Source: Vibrio profundi (lineage in GTDB: Bacteria; Pseudomonadota; Gammaproteobacteria; Enterobacterales; Vibrionaceae). Taken from it: 64,000 nt of DNA. The notes under the pieces are model-generated. The model worked only from the letters and a program-made list of their open reading frames with translations, was not told the DNA's origin and made no database searches. The translations under genes and the position numbers were made by a program. Every line of letters begins with the position of its first letter. Position 1 is the stretch's first letter. Positions 47,016-57,044 of the stretch are shown in pieces. Where the stretch lies: NCBI RefSeq assembly GCF_005281835.1, contig NZ_RZIS01000001.1, positions 474,341 to 538,340 of the forward strand. The letters run 5' to 3'.

Positions 47016-48323
47016 TTGTCACATTTTCAGCAAGCTATTTCTGCGTTAATTGAACGGGTAAAAGCAGCCCAATCTGGCGAAGTTCGTTGTGTCGAAAATT
47101 TGGAGAAAGCTCCATCATTCGCGTTGATTGAATGGTTGCATGCACAACCTATGTTTCCTAAGTTTTATTGGCAATCGCGTGATACTCGTGAAGAGGTCGT
47201 CGCCATTGGTAAGATCCATACTTTTACTGATCCGGCACCAGCCTACGCGATTTTAGGTGACGACCAAAGGATCTGGGGAGGGCGCTCATTCGATGGTAAT
47301 ACTGATAAGAATAAGCGTTGTATGTCTTCGTTTTTCTTCCTGCCACAAATTGAGTTGATTCGTTTTGACCAGCAATGGTCGATAGCAGTTAATTTGAGTC
47401 AAAATAAGCACAACGAAATTGCTGCACTTCGACGTTTAAAGATTGATTCTTCCACACTTGCGCCTTTGTCTGCTCACATCAAGCATATTGAACATGTACC
47501 AAAGCGTGATGAGTGGGGTTCGTTAGTCGGAAAAGTCTTAAGTGGGATAGAAGCTGAGGATTTTAAAAAGGTTGTATTGGCCCGTAAAACAACCCTCACT
47601 CTTGATACCCCAATTCATGCAGCTCAGTTACTACGTGCAAGTTATCTATCGAATCACAATAGTTTCCATTTTATGTTGGTGCTGGATTCTAAGCATAGCT
47701 TTATCGGCTCCACCCCCGAGCGCCTATACAGTCGCCATGGCGTTGAGCTTCACACTGAAGCGCTTGCTGGCACGATTGGTCGAGGTGTAAATGCCACCCA
47801 AGATATGGAGCTGGCAAATTGGCTGTCTCAAGATGCAAAAAACCTCAACGAGAACCAGTATGTGGTTGACGATATCATTGAACGTTTAACTCCGCATTCA
47901 AACCATGTTGAAGTTGAAGAAGAGGCGCGTTTAGTCCGCTTAAGAAAGGTTCAGCATTTGAAACGCAGCATTCATGCTGAGCTTAAACCGGGAATTAACG
48001 GCGTGCAGTTGTTGGCCGCATTGCAACCAACGGCGGCGGTTGCTGGTTTACCACGTAAAGAGTCCATGGGCTTTATTGCTAAGCATGAACCCTTTGCAAG
48101 AGGTTGGTATGCCGGGTCGGTTGGCTTTATTAGCCATCAGCGAGCAGAGTTCTGTGTAGCGATTCGTAGTGCCTTGATTGTCAATGATCAAGTACAGCTA
48201 TTTGCAGGGGCTGGGATCGTTCCAGGATCGGAGGCGGAATTGGAATGGCAAGAGCTGAATAAGAAAATGTCGACTTTATTGAGCCTAATATCTGATCACC
48301 CTCCGTTAGGGGTAGCATCATGA
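47016..48323 (+). CDS. menF: Isochorismate synthase MenF
   Basis: Chorismate-binding enzyme that converts chorismate to isochorismate for menaquinone. The C-terminal ADCS-type domain has FKKVVLARKTTL, FIGSTPERLYSRHG, LHTEALAGTIGRG and the GWYAGSVGFI plus VRLAGIVPGSEAE-like region (read here as FAGAGIVPGSEAELEW). The reading frame opens at GTG 47001, but GAGGT five bases before TTG 47016 makes TTG the better start. It heads menFDHBCE; the stop overlaps menD. Confidence 0.93.
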   Translation: MSHFQQAISALIERVKAAQSGEVRCVENLEKAPSFALIEWLHAQPMFPKFYWQSRDTREEVVAIGKIHTFTDPAPAYAILGDDQRIWGGRSFDGNTDKNKRCMSSFFFLPQIELIRFDQQWSIAVNLSQNKHNEIAALRRLKIDSSTLAPLSAHIKHIEHVPKRDEWGSLVGKVLSGIEAEDFKKVVLARKTTLTLDTPIHAAQLLRASYLSNHNSFHFMLVLDSKHSFIGSTPERLYSRHGVELHTEALAGTIGRGVNATQDMELANWLSQDAKNLNENQYVVDDIIERLTPHSNHVEVEEEARLVRLRKVQHLKRSIHAELKPGINGVQLLAALQPTAAVAGLPRKESMGFIAKHEPFARGWYAGSVGFISHQRAEFCVAIRSALIVNDQVQLFAGAGIVPGSEAELEWQELNKKMSTLLSLISDHPPLGVAS

Positions 48324-50044
48324 GTGTAGAACAAGCGGTTCTAAATCGAATCTGGAGCGAGACGCTATTAGAAGAACTAGTAAGGTTAGGTGTCGAGGAT
48401 GTGTGTATCGCGCCAGGCTCCCGTTCTACGCCATTAACGTTAGAAGCCGACGCGAACCCTAAACTAAACTTGCATAGTCATTTTGATGAGCGTGGGCTTG
48501 GTTTTTACGCGCTTGGGCTTGCCAAAGCGAGCCAAAATCCGGTAGCCGTTATCGTTACTTCCGGTACCGCAGTGGCAAATTTATTACCTGCGATTGTCGA
48601 AGCGGGTTTAACTCGCGAAAAGCTGATTGTGTTGACCTCTGATCGGCCCATTGAGCTCATTGGTTGCGGTGCAAACCAAGCTATTCAACAACAGGGGATC
48701 TTTTCATCCCATGTCACAGAGTCATTAAACCTTCCAAGCCCTAGCCAATCCGTTCCGCTGAATTGGCTATTAAGCTCCATCGACCACGTTATTCAAAAAC
48801 AAAGTCGAGCGGGTGGTGTGATACACGTGAATTGTCCGTTTCCAGAACCTTTGTACTCGGATGGCGATAAAGCAACATTTTCCGACTACACGAGTGCGAT
48901 TAGCAAATGGCGAGACAGTAACAGTATTTATTCGCTGCAGTTGAATGGGGAACCTGAGAAACTCTCTACGCAGCTACCCGCTGAGTATTTGGCTAGGAAA
49001 GGAGCTGTCGTTATTGGTTCGCTTGAGCTAGCGGACTCGCAGAAGATATTGGAGTGGTCTAAGCAACTTGGCTGGCCAGTATTCTGTGATCCGCAATCTG
49101 GAGCTTCAAGCGCTTGGGCTCATTATGATCTGTGGATGCAGTTAGATGGCGCACAGCTGCAATTAACAGACTGTGATTTTATTATTCAGTTTGGCGAACG
49201 CCTTGTATCCAAACGACTTAATCACTGGATTTCAAGGCAGTGTAAGCATACTTCCCCCAGCCAATATGTAGTAGTTTCTTCCGACCATCATCGAATCAAC
49301 CAGTCTCACTTAAGCCAAACGCATTTAGTGACGTCAATTGAACAGTTTATTTTTCAGCACCCTACGCCAACGCTTTTAGCTCAAAATTATGGTTGGGCAG
49401 ATCCGTTGATTGAATATGCGAACAGCGTTACAGAATTGGCACAAGCACAATTGACCGCCAACGAATCTTTAACTGAGTTAGCGGTGGCTATGGATTTGTC
49501 TGCTAGAGTTAATCAAAAGCATGTATTTATTGGCAATAGCTTGATTGTTCGTTTAGCGGATATGTTTTCAGCGTTGGATGGCAGTCAGGTTTTTAGTAAC
49601 AGGGGAGCTTCTGGCATCGATGGGTTAGTAGCCACAGCGGCAGGTGTAGTCAGTCATACTCAAACGCCAACATTGATGTTGATTGGTGATACTTCGCTGC
49701 TGTATGACCTAAATTCTTTGGCTTTATTCAGTCGCCAAATTACTCCAGTTGTCATCGTCGTTACCAATAACGATGGTGGGGCAATTTTCGACCTATTACC
49801 AGTCCCAGAACAACAAAAACAGAGCTTATATCAATTACCTCATGGTTTTGAGTTTAGACATGCTGCAGCTCAATTTGGATTGAAATATTGCCAACCAGAA
49901 ACTTTGCCTAGTTATCAATCTCAGATAGAACACCACTTTAACCATGGTAGCGGAGCTTTGCTGGTTGAAGTTAAAACGCCCCCCGAACAAGCTTCAACGC
50001 AGCTCACTCAGTTCATGAACTTGCTACGCGAAACGCTCAATTAA
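48320..50044 (+). CDS. menD: SEPHCHC synthase MenD
   Basis: ThDP-dependent enzyme joining 2-oxoglutarate and isochorismate. N-terminal APGSRSTPLTL and HFDERGLGFYALGLAKAS are typical, as is the C-terminal ThDP segment IGDTSLLYDLNSLAL followed by NNDGGAIFDLLP. 574 residues. It overlaps menF by four bases (ATGA), showing translational coupling. Confidence 0.96.
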   Translation: MSVEQAVLNRIWSETLLEELVRLGVEDVCIAPGSRSTPLTLEADANPKLNLHSHFDERGLGFYALGLAKASQNPVAVIVTSGTAVANLLPAIVEAGLTREKLIVLTSDRPIELIGCGANQAIQQQGIFSSHVTESLNLPSPSQSVPLNWLLSSIDHVIQKQSRAGGVIHVNCPFPEPLYSDGDKATFSDYTSAISKWRDSNSIYSLQLNGEPEKLSTQLPAEYLARKGAVVIGSLELADSQKILEWSKQLGWPVFCDPQSGASSAWAHYDLWMQLDGAQLQLTDCDFIIQFGERLVSKRLNHWISRQCKHTSPSQYVVVSSDHHRINQSHLSQTHLVTSIEQFIFQHPTPTLLAQNYGWADPLIEYANSVTELAQAQLTANESLTELAVAMDLSARVNQKHVFIGNSLIVRLADMFSALDGSQVFSNRGASGIDGLVATAAGVVSHTQTPTLMLIGDTSLLYDLNSLALFSRQITPVVIVVTNNDGGAIFDLLPVPEQQKQSLYQLPHGFEFRHAAAQFGLKYCQPETLPSYQSQIEHHFNHGSGALLVEVKTPPEQASTQLTQFMNLLRETLN

Positions 50045-50053
50045 GGAGTCAGT

Positions 50054-50851
50054 ATGCTTTCAGCAGTCCAACAGCCAGCAACACCTAACGCGCCTACCGA
50101 TTTACCTCTACTAGTGTTTCTTCATGGTTTGCTCGGCAGTGGGGAAGACTGGAAGGAATGCGCTGAACTATTACCTACATTTCCTAAGTTGATGATCGAT
50201 CTGCCGGGTCATGGTGAAAGTCGCTTTGTAGATACCGAAGGTTTTGATGAAAGTTGCCAAATGATCGGGCGTACCATTTCTGAACAAATGGATAAAATGA
50301 ATTTGGCATCGGATCACCCTGTAGTACTTATCGGGTATTCGCTTGGGGGACGGCTTGCGATGTACGCATTAGCGGAGGGGATCCTCGCTCCATTTAATAT
50401 CGTAAAACTCATAGTGGAAGGTGGTAATTTCGGCTTAGAAACAGATGAGGAAAAAGCATCACGTTTGGTGAATGATACAAAGTGGGCGATTCGCTTTGCA
50501 CAGCAACCAATTGAAGAAGTTTTATCCGATTGGTATCAACAAAGTGTTTTTTCTTCACTAAACCATGAGCAAAGACAAACTTTGGTATTAAAGCGTAATG
50601 GTAACCTTGGTGTATCCGTAGCAAATATGTTGTTATCTACATCGTTAGCAAAACAACCAGATTTGCGTGCTACATTGAACGCTTATCAACATCTGATTCA
50701 CTACGTCTGTGGAAAAAAAGATCGAAAATTCATAGATCTAGCAACGCAGAGCGGTTTTGAATTTAGCCAAATTGATTTCGCAGGCCATAACGTTCATTTC
50801 GAACAACCTGAGCAATTTAGCGATGTGATAAAGCAACAAAGTAACGTTTAG
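50054..50851 (+). CDS. menH: SHCHC synthase MenH
   Basis: Alpha/beta-hydrolase that removes pyruvate from the MenD product to give SHCHC. The oxyanion region FLHGLLGSGEDWKE, nucleophile GYSLGGRLA (Ser) and C-terminal His in FAGHNVHFEQP are present. 265 residues. It begins nine bases after menD with a GGAG site. Confidence 0.92.
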   Translation: MLSAVQQPATPNAPTDLPLLVFLHGLLGSGEDWKECAELLPTFPKLMIDLPGHGESRFVDTEGFDESCQMIGRTISEQMDKMNLASDHPVVLIGYSLGGRLAMYALAEGILAPFNIVKLIVEGGNFGLETDEEKASRLVNDTKWAIRFAQQPIEEVLSDWYQQSVFSSLNHEQRQTLVLKRNGNLGVSVANMLLSTSLAKQPDLRATLNAYQHLIHYVCGKKDRKFIDLATQSGFEFSQIDFAGHNVHFEQPEQFSDVIKQQSNV

Positions 50852-50896
50852 CCATGGTGTGCGCCATGGTTAACCTAAAGAACAATGGGAATCACC

Positions 50897-51763
50897 ATGG
50901 CAAAAACAGTTGGCATCACCGAAGAAGAACTATACGCAGCCGTCCATTGGACAGATTGCACTAGCAGTTACGAAGACATTCAATACCATAAGTCTGAAGA
51001 TGGTATCGCAAAGATCACCATCGCTCGTCCACAAGTTCATAATGCTTTCCGTCCTCAAACCGTAAAAGAAATGATCAGTGCATTGGCTGACGCTCGTTAC
51101 GATGAGAAGGTTGGTGTGATTATTTTGACAGGCCTAGGTGAGAAGGCATTTTGTTCTGGCGGTGACCAAAGTATTCGTGGTGATTACGGTGGCTATCAGG
51201 ATGATTCAGGTACGCATCATCTTAACGTGCTGGATTTCCAACGTCAGATCCGCACATGTCCTAAGCCAGTTATCGCTGCGGTATCAGGCTGGGCTGTTGG
51301 TGGTGGTCACGTACTCCATATGATGGCTGACTTAACCATCGCTGCCGAAAACGCCCAGTTTGGCCAAACAGGCCCTAAAGTAGGGTCTTTTGATGGTGGA
51401 TGGGGCGCATCTTACATGGCTCGAATTGTAGGCCAGAAGAAAGCCCGCGAAATTTGGTTCCTCTGCCGTTTTTATGATGCACAAGAAGCACTCGACATGG
51501 GCTTAGTGAATACTGTGGTGCCTGTCGATGACCTAGAAAAAGAAACGGTACGTTGGTGTCGTGAAGTACTTCAACACAGCCCTATGGCATTACGTTGTTT
51601 GAAAGCGGCACTGAATGCGGACTGTGATGGTCAAGCCGGTTTACAAGAATTGGCTGGTAACGCGACGATGATGTTCTACATGACAGAAGAAGGGCAAGAA
51701 GGACGTAACGCATTCAATGAGAAGCGTCGCCCAGATTTCGATAAATTTCCGCGTAACCCTTAA
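50897..51763 (+). CDS. menB: 1,4-dihydroxy-2-naphthoyl-CoA synthase MenB
   Basis: Crotonase-fold enzyme that closes the naphthoquinone ring. Conserved blocks are [35 protein letters not shown] (CoA oxyanion hole), and [21 protein letters not shown] with the catalytic Asp/Tyr region. [12 protein letters not shown] at ATG 50897 is chosen, with GGGA six bases upstream; an in-frame ATG four codons earlier has a poorer site. About 288 residues. Confidence 0.96.
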   Translation: MAKTVGITEEELYAAVHWTDCTSSYEDIQYHKSEDGIAKITIARPQVHNAFRPQTVKEMISALADARYDEKVGVIILTGLGEKAFCSGGDQSIRGDYGGYQDDSGTHHLNVLDFQRQIRTCPKPVIAAVSGWAVGGGHVLHMMADLTIAAENAQFGQTGPKVGSFDGGWGASYMARIVGQKKAREIWFLCRFYDAQEALDMGLVNTVVPVDDLEKETVRWCREVLQHSPMALRCLKAALNADCDGQAGLQELAGNATMMFYMTEEGQEGRNAFNEKRRPDFDKFPRNP

Positions 51764-51785
51764 TACTTTTCTATGCTTACCTTTT

Positions 51786-51806
51786 GGAGTTGCTCTGAGC
51801 AACTCC
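51786..51806 (+). terminator. Hairpin between menB and menC
   Basis: Perfect stem GGAGTTGC/GCAACTCC with a 5-base loop, followed by TTCTCATTT. The T run is poor, so it probably attenuates or stabilises menFDHB mRNA. Confidence 0.55.
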
Positions 51807-51836
51807 TTCTCATTTGTCAGCCACAAGGTTATAACT

Positions 51837-52826
51837 ATGCGCCAAGCCAAACTGTACCGTTACCGACTACCGATGGACAGCGGAGTCATTCTTCGTGAGA
51901 CCAAGTTAAATGAGCGAGTGGGTTACGTTATAGAGTTAATAGAGGGTAATAGGTCGAGCTTTGGTGAGGTTGCTCCACTACCCGGATTCAGTATAGAAAG
52001 TGTGGAAGAAGCCGGTGTGCAACTCCAAGCTGAGTTAGAACTTTGGGTGAACCACAAGCCTTTAACGGAGAATGATGAGCTGTTTCCATCGGTAGCATTT
52101 GGCCTGTCTATGGCGCAGCTGGAGCTGAGTAACCAGTTACCAGCGCAAGGCAATTATCAAGCCGCACCACTATGTACTGGCGACCCAGATGACTTGCTCC
52201 CTGTGTTGAATGAGATGGCTGGTGAAAAAGTCGCAAAGGTGAAAGTGGGGCTGTATGAAGCGATCCGTGACGGTATGTTAGTGAATCTATTTTTGGAATC
52301 GATACCCGACTTGCAATTGCGGTTAGACGCTAACCGAGCTTGGACGCCTGAAAAAGCGAAACAGTTTATTAAATATGTGGCTCCGTCTTTGCGTCAGCGC
52401 ATTAGTTTTCTTGAAGAGCCTTGCCAACAGCCAGGGGACAGTCTTTCGTTTGCGATTGATACTGGAGTTGCTATCGCATGGGATGAAACGTTGCAGCACG
52501 CAGTCAAACACCCAGACTTTTCTTTGGATGATTTAACCGGCGCTAAAGCTATTGTGATTAAGCCTACTTTGATTGGATCGGTAGAGCGCTGTATCGCCTT
52601 GATTGAGAAAGCCGAGCAGCTAGGGATCCAAGCAGTAATTAGTTCGAGCATTGAAAGTAGTATTGGCTTAAACCAACTGGCTAGATTAGCTCATTGGAAG
52701 TTACCTAATGAAGTACCGGGGCTTGATACGATCGGCTTGTTCAAACAACAGCTGCATGTGCCTTGGCCAGGTAGTTCTTTGCCTGTTGCTAGCTTAGAAG
52801 AGCAAGAGCTCATTTGGTCAGCTTAA
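51837..52826 (+). CDS. menC: o-succinylbenzoate synthase MenC
   Basis: Enolase-superfamily dehydratase converting SHCHC to o-succinylbenzoate. The catalytic Lys lies in VAKVKVGLYEA, metal ligands in LRLDANRAWT and ISFLEEPCQQ, and the second Lys in AIVIKPTLIGS. The start is ATG 51837 (MRQAKLYRYRL), after CACAAGG; the open frame starts 40 codons earlier inside menB and the hairpin and is not plausible. About 329 residues. Confidence 0.94.
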   Translation: MRQAKLYRYRLPMDSGVILRETKLNERVGYVIELIEGNRSSFGEVAPLPGFSIESVEEAGVQLQAELELWVNHKPLTENDELFPSVAFGLSMAQLELSNQLPAQGNYQAAPLCTGDPDDLLPVLNEMAGEKVAKVKVGLYEAIRDGMLVNLFLESIPDLQLRLDANRAWTPEKAKQFIKYVAPSLRQRISFLEEPCQQPGDSLSFAIDTGVAIAWDETLQHAVKHPDFSLDDLTGAKAIVIKPTLIGSVERCIALIEKAEQLGIQAVISSSIESSIGLNQLARLAHWKLPNEVPGLDTIGLFKQQLHVPWPGSSLPVASLEEQELIWSA

Positions 52827-52884
52827 ATTCGCCAACCTATTAGATAACCTACGTAATACTTAAATCAATTCGGTCATATCGATA

Positions 52885-54324
52885 ATGCGCTTACTTTCTG
52901 ACAATCAACCTCTTTGGCTTGAGTGGGCGCAGCAGTCCTCGCATCAAGCAGCATTTATTACTCCGACTCACACTTATAATTGGCAGCAAGTTTCAGATTT
53001 AGTCGAGCTCTACGCGACTTATCTGCGCGAAAGGGGGCTTAGCTCTGGAGATGTGCTGACCATTGTTGGTAAAAATCAGCCCGAAACCGTACCTGTGTAT
53101 CTCGCTGCGATAACATTGGGAGTGGTTTGTTCATTTACGATGCCCCAACCAGTGTCAAAGCTAGAAGAAAAATTGGAAACGCTCTATCGGTCAGAAGAGC
53201 AGGCGTATCTGTGGCTTCCGGATAGTAATGTCGCGGACACTGTTGTTTTCTCGCGTCCAAATGTTTCCATCTTGTCTATTCCCACCCTTGAAGAAGTCTC
53301 AATCACAGAGCTTGCGCCGATAGCAAACTCCACCTTAACGCGTGCTTTTTACATTAATGCATTAGCAACGATTGTGTTTACTTCTGGGTCTACGGGGACA
53401 CCTAAGGCCGTGGCACATACTCTTCGACAGCATCTATCTTCAGCAGATGGCTTGCTGGAAGTTTTTCATTTCAATCAGGGTGATACTTGGCTATTAAGTC
53501 TGCCTATGTACCATGTATCCGGCTTAGCAATTTTGCATCGCTGGCTGTTTGCTGGTGGTTGCTTAAAAATTGGCTCAGGTAATCTAGACATTGATATTCA
53601 AGGGTGCAGTCATGCTTCGCTAGTGGCTACTCAGCTACATCGATTATTAGAAAATCATCGAGCGCTGGATCTGACTCATGTGCTTCTTGGGGGAAGTCAT
53701 ATACCAGCAGAGCTTACTCAGCAAGCCCAAGCTTTGGGGGTTGAAACTTGGCTAGGTTATGGGATGACGGAAGCCGCCTCAACAGTCACAGCTATGCATG
53801 CGGGCTTAGATTTCGATAAGGAGACTGCCGGCCATTTGCTGAAACATCGACAATTAAAAATCGAAAATGAACGTATTTTTATTGGCGGAGAGACTTTAGC
53901 GGCTGGCTACTACCATCAAGGTGAACTTAAGCCTCTCGCTGATGCTAAAGGGTGGTTTGATAGCAAAGATATCGGTGCGTGGAGTGGAGAGCAGCTTCGA
54001 ATCATTGGCCGCGCAGACAACCAGTTTATTTCTGGCGGTGAGAATATTCATTGTGAAGAAATAGAGCGAGCACTTAATAATATTTCGGAAGTGAAACAAG
54101 CGTTTGTCATTCCTGTTGAGGATGTAGAGTTTGGTTTTAGGCCTGTTGCAATAGTGGAATGCGATGAGCTTGCAAGCAAGGTCTGGTTTGATAGCCGATT
54201 GGACGGTGTTCTTGAACGCTATAAATACCCTATCGAATATCATCAACTGCCGGATCTTGAGTTACAAGGGATAAAGATTTCAAGAGTAGGGTTAGCAGCG
54301 TGGCTGAAACAGGAAAGAAGTTAA
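52885..54324 (+). CDS. menE: o-succinylbenzoate-CoA ligase MenE
   Basis: Acyl-adenylate-forming enzyme, last gene of the cluster here. The P-loop is TIVFTSGSTGTPKAVAHT; other AMP-binding motifs are WLGYGMTEAAST, GWFDSKDIGAW and IIGRADNQFISGGENIHCEEIE. 479 residues, normal for MenE. The ribosome site is weak. A 10-bp-stem hairpin follows the stop. Confidence 0.95.
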   Translation: MRLLSDNQPLWLEWAQQSSHQAAFITPTHTYNWQQVSDLVELYATYLRERGLSSGDVLTIVGKNQPETVPVYLAAITLGVVCSFTMPQPVSKLEEKLETLYRSEEQAYLWLPDSNVADTVVFSRPNVSILSIPTLEEVSITELAPIANSTLTRAFYINALATIVFTSGSTGTPKAVAHTLRQHLSSADGLLEVFHFNQGDTWLLSLPMYHVSGLAILHRWLFAGGCLKIGSGNLDIDIQGCSHASLVATQLHRLLENHRALDLTHVLLGGSHIPAELTQQAQALGVETWLGYGMTEAASTVTAMHAGLDFDKETAGHLLKHRQLKIENERIFIGGETLAAGYYHQGELKPLADAKGWFDSKDIGAWSGEQLRIIGRADNQFISGGENIHCEEIERALNNISEVKQAFVIPVEDVEFGFRPVAIVECDELASKVWFDSRLDGVLERYKYPIEYHQLPDLELQGIKISRVGLAAWLKQERS

Positions 54325-54330
54325 AAAAGT

Positions 54331-54368
54331 GAAGCGCAATAAACGGTGACTAGGCGTAATTGCGCTTC
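54331..54368 (+). terminator. Hairpin after menE
   Basis: GAAGCGCAAT pairs perfectly with ATTGCGCTTC around an 18-base loop. No T run follows; a second hairpin TTGTGATGG/CCATCACAA is at 54375-54400. Together they may end both convergent transcripts. Confidence 0.55.
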
Positions 54369-54415
54369 AGGGGGTTGTGATGGAGGTGAAGCCATCACAA
54401 ATTCTTAGCTATTGT

Positions 54416-55879
54416 TTAGGCGAGCGCTTTTTTCATTTGCTCAGCGACTTTGTCGACTTTACCTAATCCAATGATAACTTGAAGTCCGCCTTTACCAACT
54501 GGTACAACACCAGCGGCACCGAGCTTCTTAAGTTGTTCACTGTCAGCGGCACTAGAGTCCTTCACACTCAAACGTAGGCGAGTGATACAGTTATCGACTT
54601 CTAGGATGTTATCCGCACCGCCAACTGCTTCGATGTAGTTGTTGGCTAAATTAGTCAATGCTTCAGGCGTCTCAGACTCTTTCTCGCTTTCCATCTCTTC
54701 TCCACGTCCTGGTGTACGTAAGTTGAACTTGATAATCGCGAAGCGGAATACCGCGTAGTATAGAGCGAAGAACACAACACCTTGAACAAGTAGCATGTAC
54801 CAGTTAACAGCAAGTGGATTCTGACTAGATAGTACTAGGTCAACGAAGCCTGCCGAGAAGCCGAAGCCTGCCATCCATTCCATGCTTGCCGCAATGTATA
54901 GAGACAAGCCCGTTAGAATCGCGTGCAGTAAGAACAGTAGTGGCGCTAGGAACATAAAGCTAAATTCTAGCGGCTCAGTGATGCCCGTGAAGAAAGAAGC
55001 CATTGCCGCCGCAAGCATGATTGCGAAGACTTGGTTCTTATTTTTTGCATCTGAGCAGTGATACATAGCAAGTGCTGCAGCAGGTAGACCAAACATCATG
55101 ATTGGGAAGAATCCAGCTTGGTACATGCCTGTTTTACCAGGAATACCAGTACCGTTAGCGATAGATTGAGCGCCGCCTAAGAAGTTCGGAATGTCGTTGA
55201 TTCCCACTACGTCAAACCAGAAAACAGGGTAAAGCGCGTGGTGCATACCCACAGATAAGAATAAGCGGTTAAAGAAACCGAATAGGCCAGCACCAACTGC
55301 GCCCATGCTCTCTAGCTTAATACCAAGTTGAATAAGTGCGTCGTACACAGCAGGCCATACGTACAGTAGAGCGAATGACAACGCCATACCTGCAATTGAC
55401 GTTAGGATAGGGACTAGACGCTTACCGCTGAAGAACGCGAGTGCTTGAGGCAGTTCTACAGTTGAGTAGCGGTTGTAGATTTCAGCAGAAATAATACCGA
55501 TGATAATACCGATGAATTGGTTGCTGATCTTACCAAATGCAGCAGGTACTTCACTTTGTTCAACACCGATAAGTTGAGCAACAGATCCCGGAGCCAGTAG
55601 TGTCGTTACAACAAGGAACATGACAAAGCCAGACAATGCGGCTGAACCATTTTTGTCTCGGCTTAATCCAAATGCGACACCAACCGCAAATAAAACGGCC
55701 ATATTATCGATGATTGCTGCACCGGATTTAATTAAGAAAGCGGCAAGGATACTTTCAGAACCCCAACCAACTGGATCTAGCCAATAGCCGACACCCATTA
55801 GAATTGCTGCCGCAGGCAATGTGGCAACAGGCACCATTAGTGCTTTACCCACCTTCTGCATGTAACCAAGTATATTCAT
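54416..55879 (-). CDS. nagE: PTS EIICB component, N-acetylglucosamine (NagE) type
   Basis: Inner-membrane sugar phosphotransferase permease. The EIIC domain (about residues 1-380) follows NagE closely: MNILGYMQKVGKALMVPVA, FFSGKRLVPI, TGMYQAGFFPIMMFGLPAAALAMY and FTGITEPLEF. The EIIB domain follows a charged linker and has the phosphorylated Cys in VDNCITRLRLSV. There is no EIIA domain after it, unlike E. coli NagE (about 650 residues), so phosphate must come from a separate EIIA such as Crr. GlcNAc or glucose is the likely substrate. Confidence 0.88.
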   Translation of the reverse strand: MNILGYMQKVGKALMVPVATLPAAAILMGVGYWLDPVGWGSESILAAFLIKSGAAIIDNMAVLFAVGVAFGLSRDKNGSAALSGFVMFLVVTTLLAPGSVAQLIGVEQSEVPAAFGKISNQFIGIIIGIISAEIYNRYSTVELPQALAFFSGKRLVPILTSIAGMALSFALLYVWPAVYDALIQLGIKLESMGAVGAGLFGFFNRLFLSVGMHHALYPVFWFDVVGINDIPNFLGGAQSIANGTGIPGKTGMYQAGFFPIMMFGLPAAALAMYHCSDAKNKNQVFAIMLAAAMASFFTGITEPLEFSFMFLAPLLFLLHAILTGLSLYIAASMEWMAGFGFSAGFVDLVLSSQNPLAVNWYMLLVQGVVFFALYYAVFRFAIIKFNLRTPGRGEEMESEKESETPEALTNLANNYIEAVGGADNILEVDNCITRLRLSVKDSSAADSEQLKKLGAAGVVPVGKGGLQVIIGLGKVDKVAEQMKKALA

Positions 55880-55913
55880 GTATACCCCTAATATTCGATT
55901 AATTATTTTAATG

Positions 55914-55957
55914 TGCTAGTGTCATTCATACTTAGTCATTGATAGAACGCACTAGCA
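55914..55957. promoter_or_regulatory. Separated inverted repeat in nagE/LysR divergent region
   Basis: TGCTAGTG (55914-55921) and CACTAGCA (55950-55957), 36 bases centre to centre. They lie 35-78 bases before the permease start. It may be a paired operator for the divergent LysR protein or a repressor such as NagC. Confidence 0.45.
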
Positions 55958-56052
55958 ATTTAAGAATCTGTACATATTAGAAACTTATTTATCGGTGCAA
56001 ACAAACGAAATGGGTAGTACTATGAATTAAAATTTTTAATGGATACCGAGTT

Positions 56053-56934
56053 ATGGCTAATCAGCAATTGTTACTTCGTAATCTGCATACATTTAATGTC
56101 GCAGCGAAAACTATGAGCTTTACGCTTGCGGCGCAGGAACTGCATTTAACGCAAGGGGCGGTGAGTCATCGGATTAAAGTTTTGGAAAATGAGCTAGGGT
56201 TTAGCCTTTTTGTGAGAGGCACCAGAAAGCTTGAGCTAACCAGTGAGGGATACCGGTTTCACTCGACGCTATCGAAGTCGCTGCATAACATCTTCTCGGA
56301 AATCGATGATATTAACGCATCAGAAATGACCGGGGAGATCAATATTGCTGCCTCGACCGGTTTTACTAACGGTTGGCTGTTACCTAGATTGGCGGATTTT
56401 AAAGCGAAGTATCCAAATTTTAACGTCAATCTATTTGGTTATATGGAACAGCAAGAGTTTCATCATAATAACATCGACATCGCGGTTTACTTTGGTACCG
56501 AACAGCAGACCAATGTTTATCGTCAGCGTTTGTTTGGGGAGCAATACATTCCAATCTGTACACCAAAATACGCCAAGCAATTACGGATTTATGAAGACGG
56601 ACTGGAGTCATTAAAGCGAGTCAACTTTATTCATGCGTTAGGCTCAGATGCGTGGCAGCGTTGGATGGCGCATATGAACTTGGATGTTAATATATTCAAA
56701 CACTTCTACTGTGTTAGCCACCGAGAGATGGGCTTTTTGGGGGCGAGCCATGACTTAGGCGTCGCAATGGGTCGCTATCACTTCGTGAAAGATCAGATTG
56801 AATCAGGAGAGCTCGTCACGCCGTACCCGAGTATGGAAACTACCTCAGGTTATGATTTGTTATGCCCGCTGGGAACGGAAAATCGTCCGAAAATACGAAC
56901 CTTCATTAACTGGATTGAAGGGCAGTTAGAGTAG
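56053..56934 (+). CDS. LysR-family regulator (DsdC/GcvA-like)
   Basis: 293-residue LysR-type activator. The winged helix-turn-helix is at about 8-66 (LHTFNVAAKTMSFTLAAQELHLTQGAVSHRIKVLE). The C-terminal effector domain shares the pattern HREMGFLGASHDLGVAMGR...GELVTPY with DsdC/GcvA-type proteins. It is divergent from the PTS permease across 173 bases that contain inverted-repeat half-sites, so control of that permease is likely. Confidence 0.88.
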   Translation: MANQQLLLRNLHTFNVAAKTMSFTLAAQELHLTQGAVSHRIKVLENELGFSLFVRGTRKLELTSEGYRFHSTLSKSLHNIFSEIDDINASEMTGEINIAASTGFTNGWLLPRLADFKAKYPNFNVNLFGYMEQQEFHHNNIDIAVYFGTEQQTNVYRQRLFGEQYIPICTPKYAKQLRIYEDGLESLKRVNFIHALGSDAWQRWMAHMNLDVNIFKHFYCVSHREMGFLGASHDLGVAMGRYHFVKDQIESGELVTPYPSMETTSGYDLLCPLGTENRPKIRTFINWIEGQLE

Positions 56935-57044
56935 TAGTTAGTTAATTTAGCAATTAAATAGTTCAAAACAGAATTTATAATTATTATAACCATCAATCAT
57001 AATAAAGCCTGATTATAAGGAAATAGAGAATAACAGGCTTGTCA

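Noticed and set aside
51717..51836. Extended N-terminus of menC
   Set aside because: The extension reads through the end of menB and the intergenic hairpin; ATG 51837 has its own ribosome site and gives the standard MenC start.
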